Source: Reclinomonas americana ATCC 50394
Taxonomy: Eukaryota; Jakobida; Jakobea; Jakobida
Reading direction: 5' to 3'
Assembly (NCBI GenBank): GCA_048213135.1
Contig: PS015025.1
Location: forward strand, 152,720-178,127
Length of the DNA stretch: 25,408 bases
Shown piece by piece: positions 1 to 9,741 of the stretch. The translations under genes were made by a program, and so were the position numbers. Each line of letters opens with the position of its first letter. Position 1 is the stretch's first letter. The notes below the pieces were generated by a model. That model saw nothing but the letters and a program-made list of their open reading frames with translations, had not been told where the DNA came from and made no database searches.

Positions 1-488
1 TTGCACGACCTGAAACTGACAGCGATCACACAAGAACACGACAATATCAAACAGTCAAGAGAGAGAGAGAGAAAGAGACACAGCAACAGCGACAATCATC
101 CAATAGGTATGAAAACACGGAGAAAATGCGAGCAGTGCAGCAGTCGCGCATTCCCCTCACCGTTGCCACCCATAATCATCCTCTTGTCGCCCGATACTAT
201 CACATCACACAATGAGCATCGCAGCTAAAAACGCGACACACAGAGAAAGAGAGAGAGACGCACGTCTTGTGCTCAATGACAAACACAGAGTCGCTGTTCT
301 TCTGCAGAAGCAAGAGAGTGAGACGGAGAGAAAAAGAGAGAAAGACAGAGAGAGAGAGAGAGACGCACCGGCTTGCCTCCTCCCGCGCCCATCTTTATGA
401 TCACTTGAGAGGACAGCGGAAGCCCGTCTTCTGTGCTTTCCTCTGAAGTGGTGTTGTCGGTGTTGAGAGTAAGCCCCTCTGAAGACAT
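1..488 (-). CDS. 5' part of an unrecognised gene with a CxxC motif (possible zinc-ribbon/Yippee-like), runs off the left edge
   Basis: Three exons on the minus strand join in frame. Exon 1 is 488..405 (28 codons, starts MSSEGLTLNTDN, ends at donor GTGATC). Exon 2 is 224..161 (acceptor TTTTTAG, donor GTGAGG) and encodes LRCSLCDVIVSGDKRMIMGG plus N. Exon 3 begins at 15 (acceptor TGTCAG), giving VSGRA before the window ends. CSLC is a CxxC pair of the sort that binds zinc. The spacing from CxxC to a GRA tripeptide recalls Yippee-type domains, but too little is visible to assign a family. The frame stays open upstream of the chosen Met as far as a possible acceptor near 629, so an additional 5' exon is possible; the Met at 488 is the simplest start. 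It is divergent from the methyltransferase gene. I am fairly confident of a gene here and unsure of its function. Confidence 0.5.
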
Positions 489-833
489 GTACACACAGCC
501 TCGAGACCAGGTCAAGGAAATGACTGTGAGCGCCATGAGAAGGCCTCGACGTCGACGCGTCCACAGCACAGCTCCACAAAGATCTTTCACATAGCGTAAG
601 ACGTCAGTGACGGCATCTATCTGTGCCACACACTTGCGCTTGTTCTAAGACTGCGCTGCATTTCACAGCAGGAGAAGTCGTCGACGTCGACGTCGCAACT
701 CACCTGTGCCACCGACGTTCTGCTCCGCGTTCCACATATCATTCGATAGCCTACCAAACACACCACTCGCACACTGTGCAATCAGTGAAGCTCTCACACA
801 GGACCGCGGCCATTCTTTCACATCAATCATCTG
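489..833. promoter_or_regulatory. Shared intergenic region between divergent genes, with repeated TCGACGTCGA palindromes
   Basis: This 345-nt spacer separates two divergent start codons and so probably carries a bidirectional promoter (inference). The 10-nt palindrome TCGACGTCGA occurs twice, at 546-555 and 681-690, and GACGTCAGTGACG with two CRE-like half sites lies at 600-612. No TATA box is obvious. Part of the spacer could instead hold a 5' exon of the left-hand gene. Confidence 0.3.
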
Positions 834-1352
834 ATGTGCGCCAATCGCATTGTGGTGTCAGAGTACGGCGACCGCGCGTACTGGGAGGAGCGGTACCGTC
901 GCGATCAGCACACGTCGAAGCACGTGTTTGAGTGGTACCCGTCGGCGTGCAGTGATGTGTTGAAGGTGGTTCGCGCGCGCTTTGGAGAGGATGATACGGC
1001 GTGCAGGTGCAGGTGCTTGGATTTTGGGTGTGGGTCGTCGACGCTGCCGGAGCAGTTGTATGATGCGGGGTGTCGGCCGGTGGTGGCGGTGGATGTGTCG
1101 GAGGTGGTGGTGGAGCAGAAGCGCAAGGAGCAGGATGTGGAGAGGAGGAGTGAGTTGGTGTTTGAGGTGAGGGGGGAGGTGGGGGGAGGGGGAGGGGGGG
1201 AGAGGGGAGAGGAGAGGAGGGAGGGGGGGAGAGGGAGGGAGAGAGAGGAGGAGGGAGAGGAGGAGGGAGGGAGAGGGAGGGAGGAGGAGGAGGGAGGGAG
1301 GAGGAGGAGGGAAGGGAGGGAAAGGGAGAGGAGGAGGGAGGAGGGAGAGGAG

Positions 1353-1396
<44 letters not shown>

Positions 1397-2114
1397 GAGG
1401 AGGAGAGAGAGAGAGGAGACGAAGAGACGTACGACGACGTACGTACGTNNNNNNNNNNNNNNNNNNNNNNNNNNNNNNNNNNNNNNNNNNNNNNNNNNNN
1501 NNNNNNNNNNNNNNNNNNNNNNNNNNNNNNNNNNNNNNNNNNNNNNNNNNNNNNNNNNNNNNNNNNNNNNNNNNNNNNNNNNNNNNNNNNNNNNNNNNNN
1601 NNNNNNNNNNNNNNNNNNNNNNNNNNAGGGAGAGAGAGAGAGGGAGAGAGAGACATGCACAAGACTGCAAGTTGCAGTCAGTTTCCGTGGTAGTCACGCT
1701 TGCCCTCTTCGCTTATGTGCACGCAGGTCATGGAGGGCACCGACATGAGCGCCCTCGCCACGAGCTCGTTCGACCTCGTGGTCGACAAGGTGCGTGGTGG
1801 CTGTTCCTCATCGCCTCTCCTCCCTCCTCTGACATTCGCCGCCGAGGCAGGGCACGCTAGATGCCATTGACTGCGCGGAGGATGAGATGGCGTCGAGTCG
1901 CGCGCTGGCCGAGATCCACCGCGTGCTCGACGCCTCCAATCCCAAGTGCTTGTACCTGTGCATTTCGTGTCGGCAGCCGGAGGTGCGCGTGCCGTTGCTG
2001 GAGGCCGGCTCGTTTGTGGTTGAGTCGCAGACGCCGGTGTGGGATCCGCGGGATCCGAGGGCGCCGGTGCCGAGTGCGTATATTTATTGTTGTGTGCCGA
2101 GGGGGGTGGAGTAG
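834..2114 (+). CDS. Class I SAM-dependent methyltransferase, METTL13/EEF1AKMT4-like
   Basis: Three exons, 834..1166, 1727..1789 and 1851..2114 (TAG stop), join in frame to 219 aa. The N-terminus has the YWEERY motif (residues 16-21) typical of the METTL13/EEF1AKMT4/CSKMT group. Motif I is LDFGCGSS (62-69), the acidic residue after strand 2 lies in VVAVDVSE (83-90), and the family hallmark DKGTLDA spans 131-137. Members methylate lysines or the N-terminus of proteins such as eEF1A or citrate synthase; which substrate applies here cannot be told. At 219 aa it matches the single-domain members rather than the two-domain METTL13. Joining exon 2 to the AG at 1850 rather than 1860 is what restores KGTLDA. 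Intron 1 holds a GA-rich repeat and an assembly gap; intron 2 is only 61 nt. The start at 834 has no competing upstream in-frame Met. Confidence 0.85.
1170..1660. repeat. GA/GGA-rich simple repeat in methyltransferase intron 1, with N gap 1449-1626
   Basis: Almost pure purine on the plus strand: G-rich GGGA/GGA runs to about 1350, then (GA)n at about 1350-1392. The gap is 178 nt. Its left edge is a run of ACGTACGT and its right edge is again (GA)n. ORFs encoding poly-Arg/Glu or poly-Ser/Pro through it are artefacts of low complexity. Confidence 0.9.
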
Positions 2115-2470
2115 GTGAGGAAGGTGATTGCTGCATGCAGTCATTATGAAACAGCAATAGATGTGATATCGACCACGATCATGGTCATGGATATCCAGCC
2201 GGTGTTCCAATGACTTGATGTGCGAGTAGAGAGGCTGCCTGTGGCTCAGAGTTTAGCTGAATTGCAGTCAGCCCCGAGTGCGAACTCGAACACACTTCAG
2301 AAATCCTTGTCTTATGTTGATGTTTTCGCGTATGGTCGGACTTGGTCATCATGTCAGCTGCAGTTGCGTGGTGGCTGGTGAATGCAAGGTCGCAGAAATA
2401 TTGAAAGAGACAAATTGGACAACAACCGAGCGCGAGTACATCGAAAACTACCTTGGCCGTTAGATCACTC
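2115..2470. repeat. Intergenic spacer containing copy A of a dispersed diverged repeat (core about 2310-2385)
   Basis: No convincing gene lies between the methyltransferase stop and the TPR-protein start. The stretch from TGTTGATGTTTT through GGTCATCATGTCAGCTG to TGGTGAATG (about 2316-2384) closely resembles 8002-8066. An upstream patch, CGAACTCGAACACAC at about 2281, also resembles CGAGAACGAACACAC at about 7942. The two copies lie in the same orientation about 5.7 kb apart, each downstream of a plus-strand gene. A relic of a transposable element is a reasonable guess; no terminal repeats were identified. Confidence 0.45.
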
Positions 2471-5400
2471 ATGAACGCGCTGCACCTGCGTCAGTACGAC
2501 GACGGGTCAGTCCCCTAACTCTCGCACACACACACTCTCTCTCCCCCCTCTCACTCACTCTGTTCTCTCTCTCCCTCAGCGCTGACGACTCTGCCTCTGC
2601 GAGTTACATGCCACGAGTGCCTTCGTCGTTTGACGGCGGCACAGAGAGCAGTCTCGACGACGACGATCTCATGCAACTGATGGAACGTGTGACACGCGCA
2701 CATGACACACTCGTCGGCAAAGGACAGCTGCTGGAGGCGGTTCAGTTCTCGGAGAAGCTGTCGCAGTTGCACAGGGTGCGTTCCCTCTCTCTCTCTTCTC
2801 TCTCTTGTGTGTGTGTCTGTGTGTGAGCTCATGTGTGTGTGTGGTGGGGAGCAGACGGTGTATGGTGCGGAGAGTGCCGAGTTCATGATGGGAGTGATTG
2901 CGTTGGCGAATGAGTACAACAGTGTGGCGTCGGAGTGTGTCAGGCATGGTGAGTGCGTGGGAGAAGGGAAGGGAGGAGGGAGGGAAGGGGAGATGAGATC
3001 AGCATCCTCGTTCAACGTGATGAAGGCAGAGTCGCGTTCGGGAGTTTGATCTCTTCTGATCTTTGTCTTGTTTGATCTCTCCTCTTGGGAAACTTGACAG
3101 CGAGTGATCCTGGCAGTCTCAGGGGTGCACACGCTGATCTTCCACTCGTTGATCTTTCCGAGCACTTGTGAAGCGATCCAGACTGAGGCAGAGGCTTGAG
3201 AGACTCTACACAGCGAGTCTTTCTCCTGTTGTTCTCTCCGCTCTCGGGAACTTGAGAGTATGCGTGTCAGGGGTGTACACGCTGATCTTCCTCTCCGGGC
3301 TCTTTGGAAGCGGTCCAAGACAGGACTTGACTGTCCACACAGCTGATCTTTCTCCTATTGAAGCGATTAGGCAGAGTCTCTTGATTGCACTCTTTGATCT
3401 CTCTGGGCACTTATGAAGCGATCCAGACAGAGACGGGCTTGAGAGCCTGCGTGGTTGATCTTCCTGCCATCTGTCTCTCCCGGCACTTGGAAACTCGAGA
3501 GTGAGCGATCAGACAAGAGTCGTGTTTGGATCTTCCACTCGTTGATCTCTCCGTGCGCTTGTGAAGCGATCCTGAGAGACTCTTCCGGTGCTCTTCCTGT
3601 CATCCATATCTCCTTGCACTCGGGACTCGAGAGTGAGCAGTCTTGAGAGTCTCGGCAGCTGATCTTTTCTCTAGTTGATCTCTCGTGGCATCTTGGAATG
3701 CGTGAGAGTTTCATTGCAGCTGGTCTTTCTCTCCAGACACTTGTGAGCATTCCAGAGAGAGCCATGGGCTTGAGTGTCTCTGCGCAGTTGGTCTTTTTCT
3801 CGCTTATCGTTCCAGGCACTTGGGAACACGGGAGTAAGCTATCAGACAGATTTACTGGTTGGATCTTCCTCTCGTTGATCTGCGCAGTTGATCTTCCAGT
3901 CGTTCGTCTCTCCGGGCAGGCGCAGTTTCATAGAGTTTCCTCACCAATCTTCTTCATGTCTTTCTCTCCACTTGTTTTCCTCGTTCAGAGTCGCCCCTCC
4001 TTTTCTCTCATCCTCCCTCTCTTCCCCCTCCTTGCCCCTCACCTCTCCCTCCCTCCCCCTTCCCCCACAGGCGACTACGCCAACGCAGAACGCCTCCTCC
4101 GACAAGCAGAAATGGTCACCGAAGCCGACCGCTACCTCGACGCGGCCAACCCCGACCGCCTGCTCGCACGCCGCGAGACCCTCAATCACCTCTCCGCCGT
4201 CTTCCGCAAACAGGGCAACTTCAAAAAGAGCCTCCAGTTTGCCGAGCGCGCTCTGAAAGTCGAGTCGCACCTGGTGACTGTCGAATCGGATCCGTCGGCC
4301 ACCTTCCTCAACTTGTGTGCAGCGCTATCGCGACTGAAGAGGTAAGCTGAGTGGAGGGAAGATTGGCGATGTATCAGAGCTCATCTTTTACTCGCAGGCA
4401 CAAGGAGGCACTGGGGTTTGCGGATCTGGCGGTGGCGGATTTGGAGGAAAAGTCCTCACGAGTTTCGTCGTACATTCTCTTTCTCGCTCCTCCCTGTCCT
4501 CGGCTCACTCACCTCCCACCAGTCGAGCATGCTGGCGATTGCGTACCACAATCGAGCGGTGAGTTGACTTGGATGACAGTAGAGTACGATTCAAAGAGCT
4601 TGTTCTTGCTGTGCTCGAGCTTCCGTTTCATCGTGTCACGATTATTGTGGACGAAATCCTGCATGACCGCACTCTTGCTTTAGTGCACCTTCTTTCTTTC
4701 TGTCTCTCTATACTCTTCCTTCAATGCCACTTACTCTCGCTCTCCCTTCTTCCCTCTCCTCCTCACCCTCTCTTTTCTCTTCTTTTTTCTCTCTTGCCCN
4801 NNNNNNNNNNNNNNNNNNNCTCTCTCACTCTCGCTCTCCCCTCTCGCTCTCCCCTCTCACTCTCCCCTCTCTCGCTCTCCCCCTCTCTCGCTCTCCCCCT
4901 CTCTCGCTCTCCCCCTCTCTCGCTCTCCCCCTCTCTCGCTCTCCCCCTCTCGCTCTCCCCCTCTCGCTCTTCCCTCTCCCTTCTCCCCCTTCCCCTTCTC
5001 CCCCCTTCCCTTCACCTCCCTTCCCCTTTCCCCTTCCCCTCTCACTCACCCCTCTCCTCCCCCTTTAGGTGGAGTACGAATTCCTCGAACTCCACGAGGA
5101 AGCCATGATGGACTACGAGCGCGCCAGCCAGCTGGCCCACGAAGCCCTCGGTCCCGAAGACTCCATCACCGAAAACCTCGTCAGCTCGTTCCGCGACGCG
5201 CTGCACAGTTTCCAAGCGCGCATGAGGGGCCGACCCACACCCGTGATGAGCGCCACTCGCAAGCCACGACCCGTTGGACCGCGCTCCAGCAGCGCAACAG
5301 CTGGCTCGCACGCCGAGTCGGAACCGTCGGCGGTCTACGGGTGAGGACGTTTTGCTGGGGAAGGGACGATGTCTGCAGGAGACAGTCAGAGCTCTTCACT

Positions 5401-7177
5401 CCGTACTCTGTGGTTATCGATGTTTCTCGTGCTCTACTTGCACGTTGCAACAATTGAGTCAGGCTATCGTTCGCGCTACTTCGTTGCCATTGTCTTTCTC
5501 TCATTCTCATGCTGATCTCTCGTGTGAACATTTAGTTGGTCTCTCCTTCGTGCTTGCAGTCGCTCCCTGTCTCTTAGTCTTTTCTCCCTCTCTCTTTGCT
5601 TCTTCTTCTCAGTTGCTCCCATTCTCTCGAATACCAGAACACGTTGTACATTCTTCTGCACTCCACTGTCTCACCTCACTCTATCCTCTCTTCGCCCATC
5701 TCCTCCTACATAAAATTACAGTTGCACTCTCTCTGTCTGTCTGTCTCTCTCCTTCCCCGCTCTTTCCCTTTCCCCTTTTCCCCCTCTTCCCTCTCACCCT
5801 TTCCCTCACTCTTCCCCCCTCCAGCGCCCCCTCCAAGCAACAACGCTCCGCCTCCCCCTCCACCACCACCGGCGGCGACCAACGCACTGCCTCGCGCACC
5901 CAAGGCACCGCCTCACGACAATCCCGCTCCGCCCCCACCTCCAAGACCACACCCGCACGCGCAGGTCGCCAATCGACCACCACCACCACCACCACCACCA
6001 CTGGCCCATCTCCACCGGTGCATCCGCCGTCGCGCGCCAACCCCTCACCCACCAAGCGACCGCGTCCGGCCGCCAAGAAGCCGGCGCCGTCTCCCGATCG
6101 TCGACGCCCAGCGGCAGAAGCCAAGGCACCGGCTTCCAAGAATCCGCGCGAGGCCCTGCATCGCATGCTGCCGAGTGATGACGAATCGTCTTCATCAGAC
6201 CCCTCACCGGCTCAACAACCCACTCGGCCGGCGGCGGCGGCAGCTGCTGCGCCAAAGGGGCAACAGCACGTGGTGGAGAGCAGTGACGACGACACGGCCG
6301 CTGGCAACACGCTGGACACAGACGACTCGGAGAACGAGAGCCCCAATTACCAGGTGCAGCATGTGGTGCCGTCGAAATCGGTTTGTTGTTTTTGTCTTTT
6401 TTTCTTTGGTGGCTATCTCACGTCACTCACTTTTCCCCGCTGCAGGCCAAGCAAGCGCCTGCAAGGCGACCTCACAAGGCCGCAGACAGCGACGAGGAGA
6501 ATGGCAGTGACGACGACGACGACGTACACGATGAGGGTGAGCACGTGGAAGAACACACACAGAGTGATCTGGGGTCTCTGTCGTCCTCCGCACCTCCGTC
6601 GCGTCATGCACACCAGCGCAACACACCTTCGTCCGCCTCACAAGGCGGCGCGCTCGCCGATCTCGAGTGATCTGACTGCAGAGAGTATTAAGGTGATTCG
6701 TTGCCGTGCACGCAGTAGGCATTGTTCCTCTTGAGACTCACGCGCATGGCCCACGCCCGCCCGCCCTACACTGCACTGCACCACATTTATCTCTCGTCTG
6801 TCATCTGTCGCCCATCATTCATCATGATTATACTCACCCTAGCTCTCTCTGCGTGTTTTGTGTCTCTTGTTCCCCATCCTCCTTTTCTTCTTCTTCTACT
6901 CTCTCTCTCGTTTGTGCGTCTTCCTCTTTTCTTGTCGTCGTTGTCGTTGTGTGTGTGTTATGTAACAGCGCCCCCGAGCCGGCCGTCGTACCAGCGGCAA
7001 GCGCCGATCAAGCGAGTTGATTCTGGTGTGGACGACGAAACACATGCATGGGGTCCACCGTCGACGCACAGTAGCGCGCGGCGGCAACAACAGCAGCAGC
7101 AGCATCAGCGGGGGCGATCAGCGGCGTCGAGTGCGCGTGACATAGAGGAGGACTTGGATAGTGTGGATTCGCGGTGA
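2471..7177 (+). CDS. TPR-repeat protein with a long disordered acidic/basic tail
   Basis: Exons: 2471..2505, 2580..2775, 2855..2948, 4071..4341, 4398..4461, 4523..4558, 5069..5340, 5825..6380, 6446..6536 and 6969..7177 (TGA), giving about 607 aa. All joins keep phase. Residues about 44-300 are TPR-like helical pairs: GQLLEAVQFSEKLSQLH, GDYANAERLLRQAE, GNFKKSLQFAERALKVES, HKEALGFADLAVADLEE, AIAYHNRAVEYEFLELHEEA and YERASQLAHEALGPED. This resembles kinesin-light-chain/nephrocystin-type arrays, which are protein-binding scaffolds. From about residue 305 the chain is low complexity (Ser/Thr/Pro/Lys, a nine-Thr run, SSDDD clusters). The donor at 4462 (GTTTCG) is weak and was chosen on phase. The 3' end is uncertain: reading through exon 9 instead stops at 6670 (582 aa). 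Introns of 1122, 510, 484 and 432 nt contrast with short ones of 56-80 nt. Binding partner and pathway are unknown. Confidence 0.75.
3050..3945. repeat. Diverged tandem repeat of about 60-77 nt monomers filling intron 3 of the TPR gene
   Basis: About a dozen related monomers recur. The shared core is TTGATCTCTCCGNGCACTTG, seen starting near 3077, 3154, 3230, 3391, 3541, 3675, 3803 and 3875, with further copies between. Two monomer types alternate: one continues with TGAAGCGATCCAGACAGAG, the other with GGAAACTTGAGAGTGAGCGA. Together they form a higher-order unit of about 150 nt. The repeats are confined to the 1122-nt intron 2949-4070 and do not touch the splice sites. Confidence 0.75.
4700..5068. 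repeat. CT-rich simple sequence with a 20-nt gap (4800-4819) in intron 6 of the TPR gene
   Basis: A near-perfect unit of CTCTCGCTCTCCCC is reiterated from about 4820 to 4970, then C-rich tract runs to the acceptor CCCTTTAG at 5061-5068. The gap is exactly 20 nt and probably of nominal size. Confidence 0.85.
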
Positions 7178-8382
7178 AGTGTGTGGATGTAATGTGTGTA
7201 ACTCTGACGGGGGAGGAGGAGACAGAGGGGGAGGTTGGGAAAGAAGAAAGGGCAAATAGCGGCAAGGTCAGGGATTGAGTGGAATGGGATGCAGGCTCGT
7301 AGTATCCTGCATGGCACTTCTAGCAGTGGGTGAACAAACATCGAGATGATGGAGAGAAGAAGGTGTGGGTCGCAAAAGATCTGGCTGGTGAGCATGGTTA
7401 GTTGACAACAACAACATTTGGGTGGCGCACGTGTCTGCCTGTGTTCCTGTCAACACGGCAGTAACTACTGACACTGGCATTGCTTTCATGCAGCCAGCAT
7501 ATCTTGCACGTTCTTCCCTCCACTGCCATCACTGTACAGGATGACGATGACAACAACGACTCTCTGTGCGGCCACCGGTCAGTGGCTGTCACAGTGTTTG
7601 AAATCACTGCTGCTGCAACAACGACAACAACAACAACAACTGCGCTTACCACCTGCGCAGCCACCACCGATTTGAGCCTCACCAACAACATGACATGCTC
7701 TCTCCTGTTTCAACCACGCCACCAACGTCCGTCACCACCACTGTTTGTTTTTGCTTTGCCTGCTTCATGGATCCGGAACCGGCTTTGCTATGTTTAAATT
7801 TGCCTGGCTATGGCCTTTTCCCGATTTCGATGTGCCGTGTACGATCGCAGAAAACGCTATGCGTCTATGCAAATGCGTCAAGTCCACTGGTCAACCACGC
7901 TTATGCGGTGAAGATCGCAGTTCTCGACTTGTTCGGAGCTCCGAGAACGAACACACCCACACACAAAGGAACCTGCTGCTGCCTCAAGATTGGTGTCTGT
8001 GTTGATGTTTTGGATACGGTTGAACTTGGTCATCAAGACAGCTGTTGCTTGTTTGTTGGTGAATGAATTGTTACATGCTGACGTTTCTGCAAGAGAAACC
8101 ACAGCACGACAAATTTGACGCCGAATTTCAAAGCGGGATGGAGATACATACAAAGAGGTTTGGAAACCATGGTCACGGGATACCTTGTCGACCGAGTACC
8201 GCACAAAACGATTCCCAACCGTACACCCTCTTCTCCTCCCATCCCCTTCCCCCTCTTCCCTCCCTCCCCCTACCCCCTCCCCTCCCCTCCCCCTCCCCCC
8301 TCCCCTTCCCCATTCCCCTTTCTCCCTTGCAACTATAGTCTCTTTAAATTGTGATTCAAAACCCCCCGCTCGCCACCCCTCC
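7178..8382. other. 1.2-kb spacer without a recognisable gene; contains dispersed-repeat copy B and a C-rich tract
   Basis: The spacer lies between the convergent TPR-protein and carrier genes. It has a short (CAA)n/(AAC)n patch at 7617-7640 and an intermittent poly-C/CCCT tract at about 8230-8325, just downstream of the carrier stop. ORFs up to about 120 aa on the plus strand and longer on the minus strand lack family motifs and overlap each other in several frames, so I call no gene. The 3' UTRs of both flanking genes must lie in this region. Confidence 0.6.
7935..8100 (+). repeat. Copy B of the dispersed diverged repeat
   Basis: The core at about 8002-8066 (TGTTGATGTTTT, then ACTTGGTCATCA, CAGCTG, and GTTGGTGAATG) matches copy A near 2316-2384 with scattered substitutions and small indels. 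The similarity was found by eye and no percentage was computed. The matching patch with CGAACACAC lies about 65 nt further upstream than in copy A because of an insertion of roughly 35 nt. Confidence 0.45.
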
Positions 8383-9741
8383 TCATAACCACCCACCCTC
8401 ATCCTCGTCCTCGTCGAGCCCGGGTGGAGGCGCATCCGGATGCCTGGCCAACCGCATGACCATTTCGTAGAGTGTCGCCGAGAGTGACGATAGTGGCGCG
8501 GCGAGAAGCAGGCGAGGGAGGATGCCCTTGGTGAGCGCCAGTGCACCTTCGTTCTGCACGACCCGAACGAGAATTTGAAACACGTTCCGGCCGCCGTAGG
8601 TGCCCATGCGCGTCTGCAAGCGCGATTTGGCCATGTCCATCGGGTTGGTGGTTACTGCAAGGCACAAACAAGTTCAGTCCACTCTCTCCTGAGCTGCTTC
8701 CACCCACTTCCCTCCCTTCTCCTNNNNNNNNNNNNNNNNNNNNNNNNNNNNNNNNNNNNNNNNNNNNNNNNNNNNNNNNNNNNNCCAATACCTGAGACCG
8801 CAATTCCTGCAGTGGCACCGGCAAGCCAGTGTCCCGCGGGTCCCAGTTCCGCCAGCATCCGTTTGGCGAATTCATACGAGCCCCACCAAATACCGGCGGC
8901 CGGCGCGTAGGTCAAGATCGACGCACCGACGCCACGGTAGAGGCCTCGAATGCCCTCCTGCTGCACAATGTTTCTCATGACGGTGTAGCCACCCAAGTAG
9001 CCGCCGCCGGCTTCGCGATTCTGCACTTGCACGTTTTGCGCGACCACATCCTGCGGCACCCACACGAGCATTGAAGAAATCTCCGCGCAGGCGCCCGCAA
9101 TGACGGGAATGGCTGGTCTCGGCAGAAACGACAGCGGGCCCTCGGTGCCGTCGGGTCTCCGTCGTGTGCTCTCCTCCAGGTGGTGCTTCATGATGTTGTA
9201 TGTGGACAGGTACATGGCCTGCAAACAAACAAAGGGTGGAGTGAGCAGGTGACATCTCTCTCACACGCGTGCATCTGTTGGACAGTCTCTCCCTCCCTCC
9301 TTCCTCCCCCCTCCCTTCCCCTCCCTGACCTGACAAGGAAACTGCGTCATGGTCGCAAACGCCACTCCTCGATAAAATCCGCGCACACCATCACGCTTGT
9401 AAATCGTGCTAATCTCGCGCTTGTACGCCGTCCAGAACGACGAGTCGCGCAAGTTGACTTGCAAACGTGTCTGCGAATGGAGTCAGCTGGCAACGACACC
9501 CCAGTTACTCTGCGCCCAACAAGCGCACCTTGATCAGATCTTGTGGATACACAAACATGGCCTCGACCACTGTCAACATACTCCCTGCGCGCGAACAGAT
9601 ATGAGCGACAGAGACAACAACCAAGAACACCGCGTCTCACACACCAAACATGAGGAACCGCGGAATGGAAACGTGTGGCCACACTCGCTCCGCGACCTCG
9701 CGGAATCGCTCCGCGATGCCTCCCGCCGACTCCTCCTTCAT
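8383..9741 (-). CDS. Mitochondrial carrier family protein, SLC25A44-like
   Basis: Five exons, 9741..9645, 9584..9529, 9470..9330, 9218..8792 and 8654..8383 (TGA), join in frame to 330 aa, the normal length for the family. Three carrier repeats are present, each with a signature at the end of its odd helix: YPQDLIKTRLQ (45-55), VPQDVVAQNVQ (152-162) and NPMDMAKSRLQ (244-254). Repeat 2 has Ala where the signature usually ends in Lys/Arg, as in the SLC25A44 group (usually Ser). GLYRGVGASILTYAPAAGIW and ALALTKGILPRLL also fit that group. SLC25A44 carries branched-chain amino acids into mitochondria in mammals; the substrate here is inferred. The C-terminus ends in an acidic run (GLDEDEDEGG). Intron 4 contains a 61-nt assembly gap (8724-8784), while the other introns are 60-111 nt. 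The start Met at 9741 precedes a short N-terminal segment without a presequence, as is usual for carriers. Confidence 0.88.

Noticed and set aside
823-1748. Overlapping ORFs of about 250-300 aa on both strands through the GA-rich block and the first gap
   Set aside because: They arise from repetitive purine/pyrimidine sequence and bridge N bases; only the first 333 nt on plus (834-1166) has a recognisable domain.
2278-2463. 61-aa plus-strand ORF in the spacer after the methyltransferase
   Set aside because: No family motif; the stretch is the dispersed repeat copy A, and copy B does not preserve the frame.
3050-3945. CRISPR-like spaced repeats in the TPR intron
   Set aside because: Monomers are diverged over their whole length, there are no identical short repeats with unique spacers, and the context is a eukaryotic intron.
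5596-6510. 304-aa plus-strand ORF rich in Pro/His overlapping the TPR gene tail
   Set aside because: It is a frame shadow of exon 8; the chosen frame joins in phase with the TPR exons and contains acidic SSDDD clusters typical of disordered tails.
7745-8005. Plus-strand ORF of 86 aa starting MFLLCLLHG (signal-peptide-like)
   Set aside because: Overlaps the dispersed repeat and other ORFs of similar size, has no splice or family support, and its frame is not kept in the related copy.
8160-8230. Possible tRNA gene
   Set aside because: No B-box GGTTCGAATCC-like sequence and no cloverleaf could be drawn; no other tRNA or rRNA signal was seen in the window.
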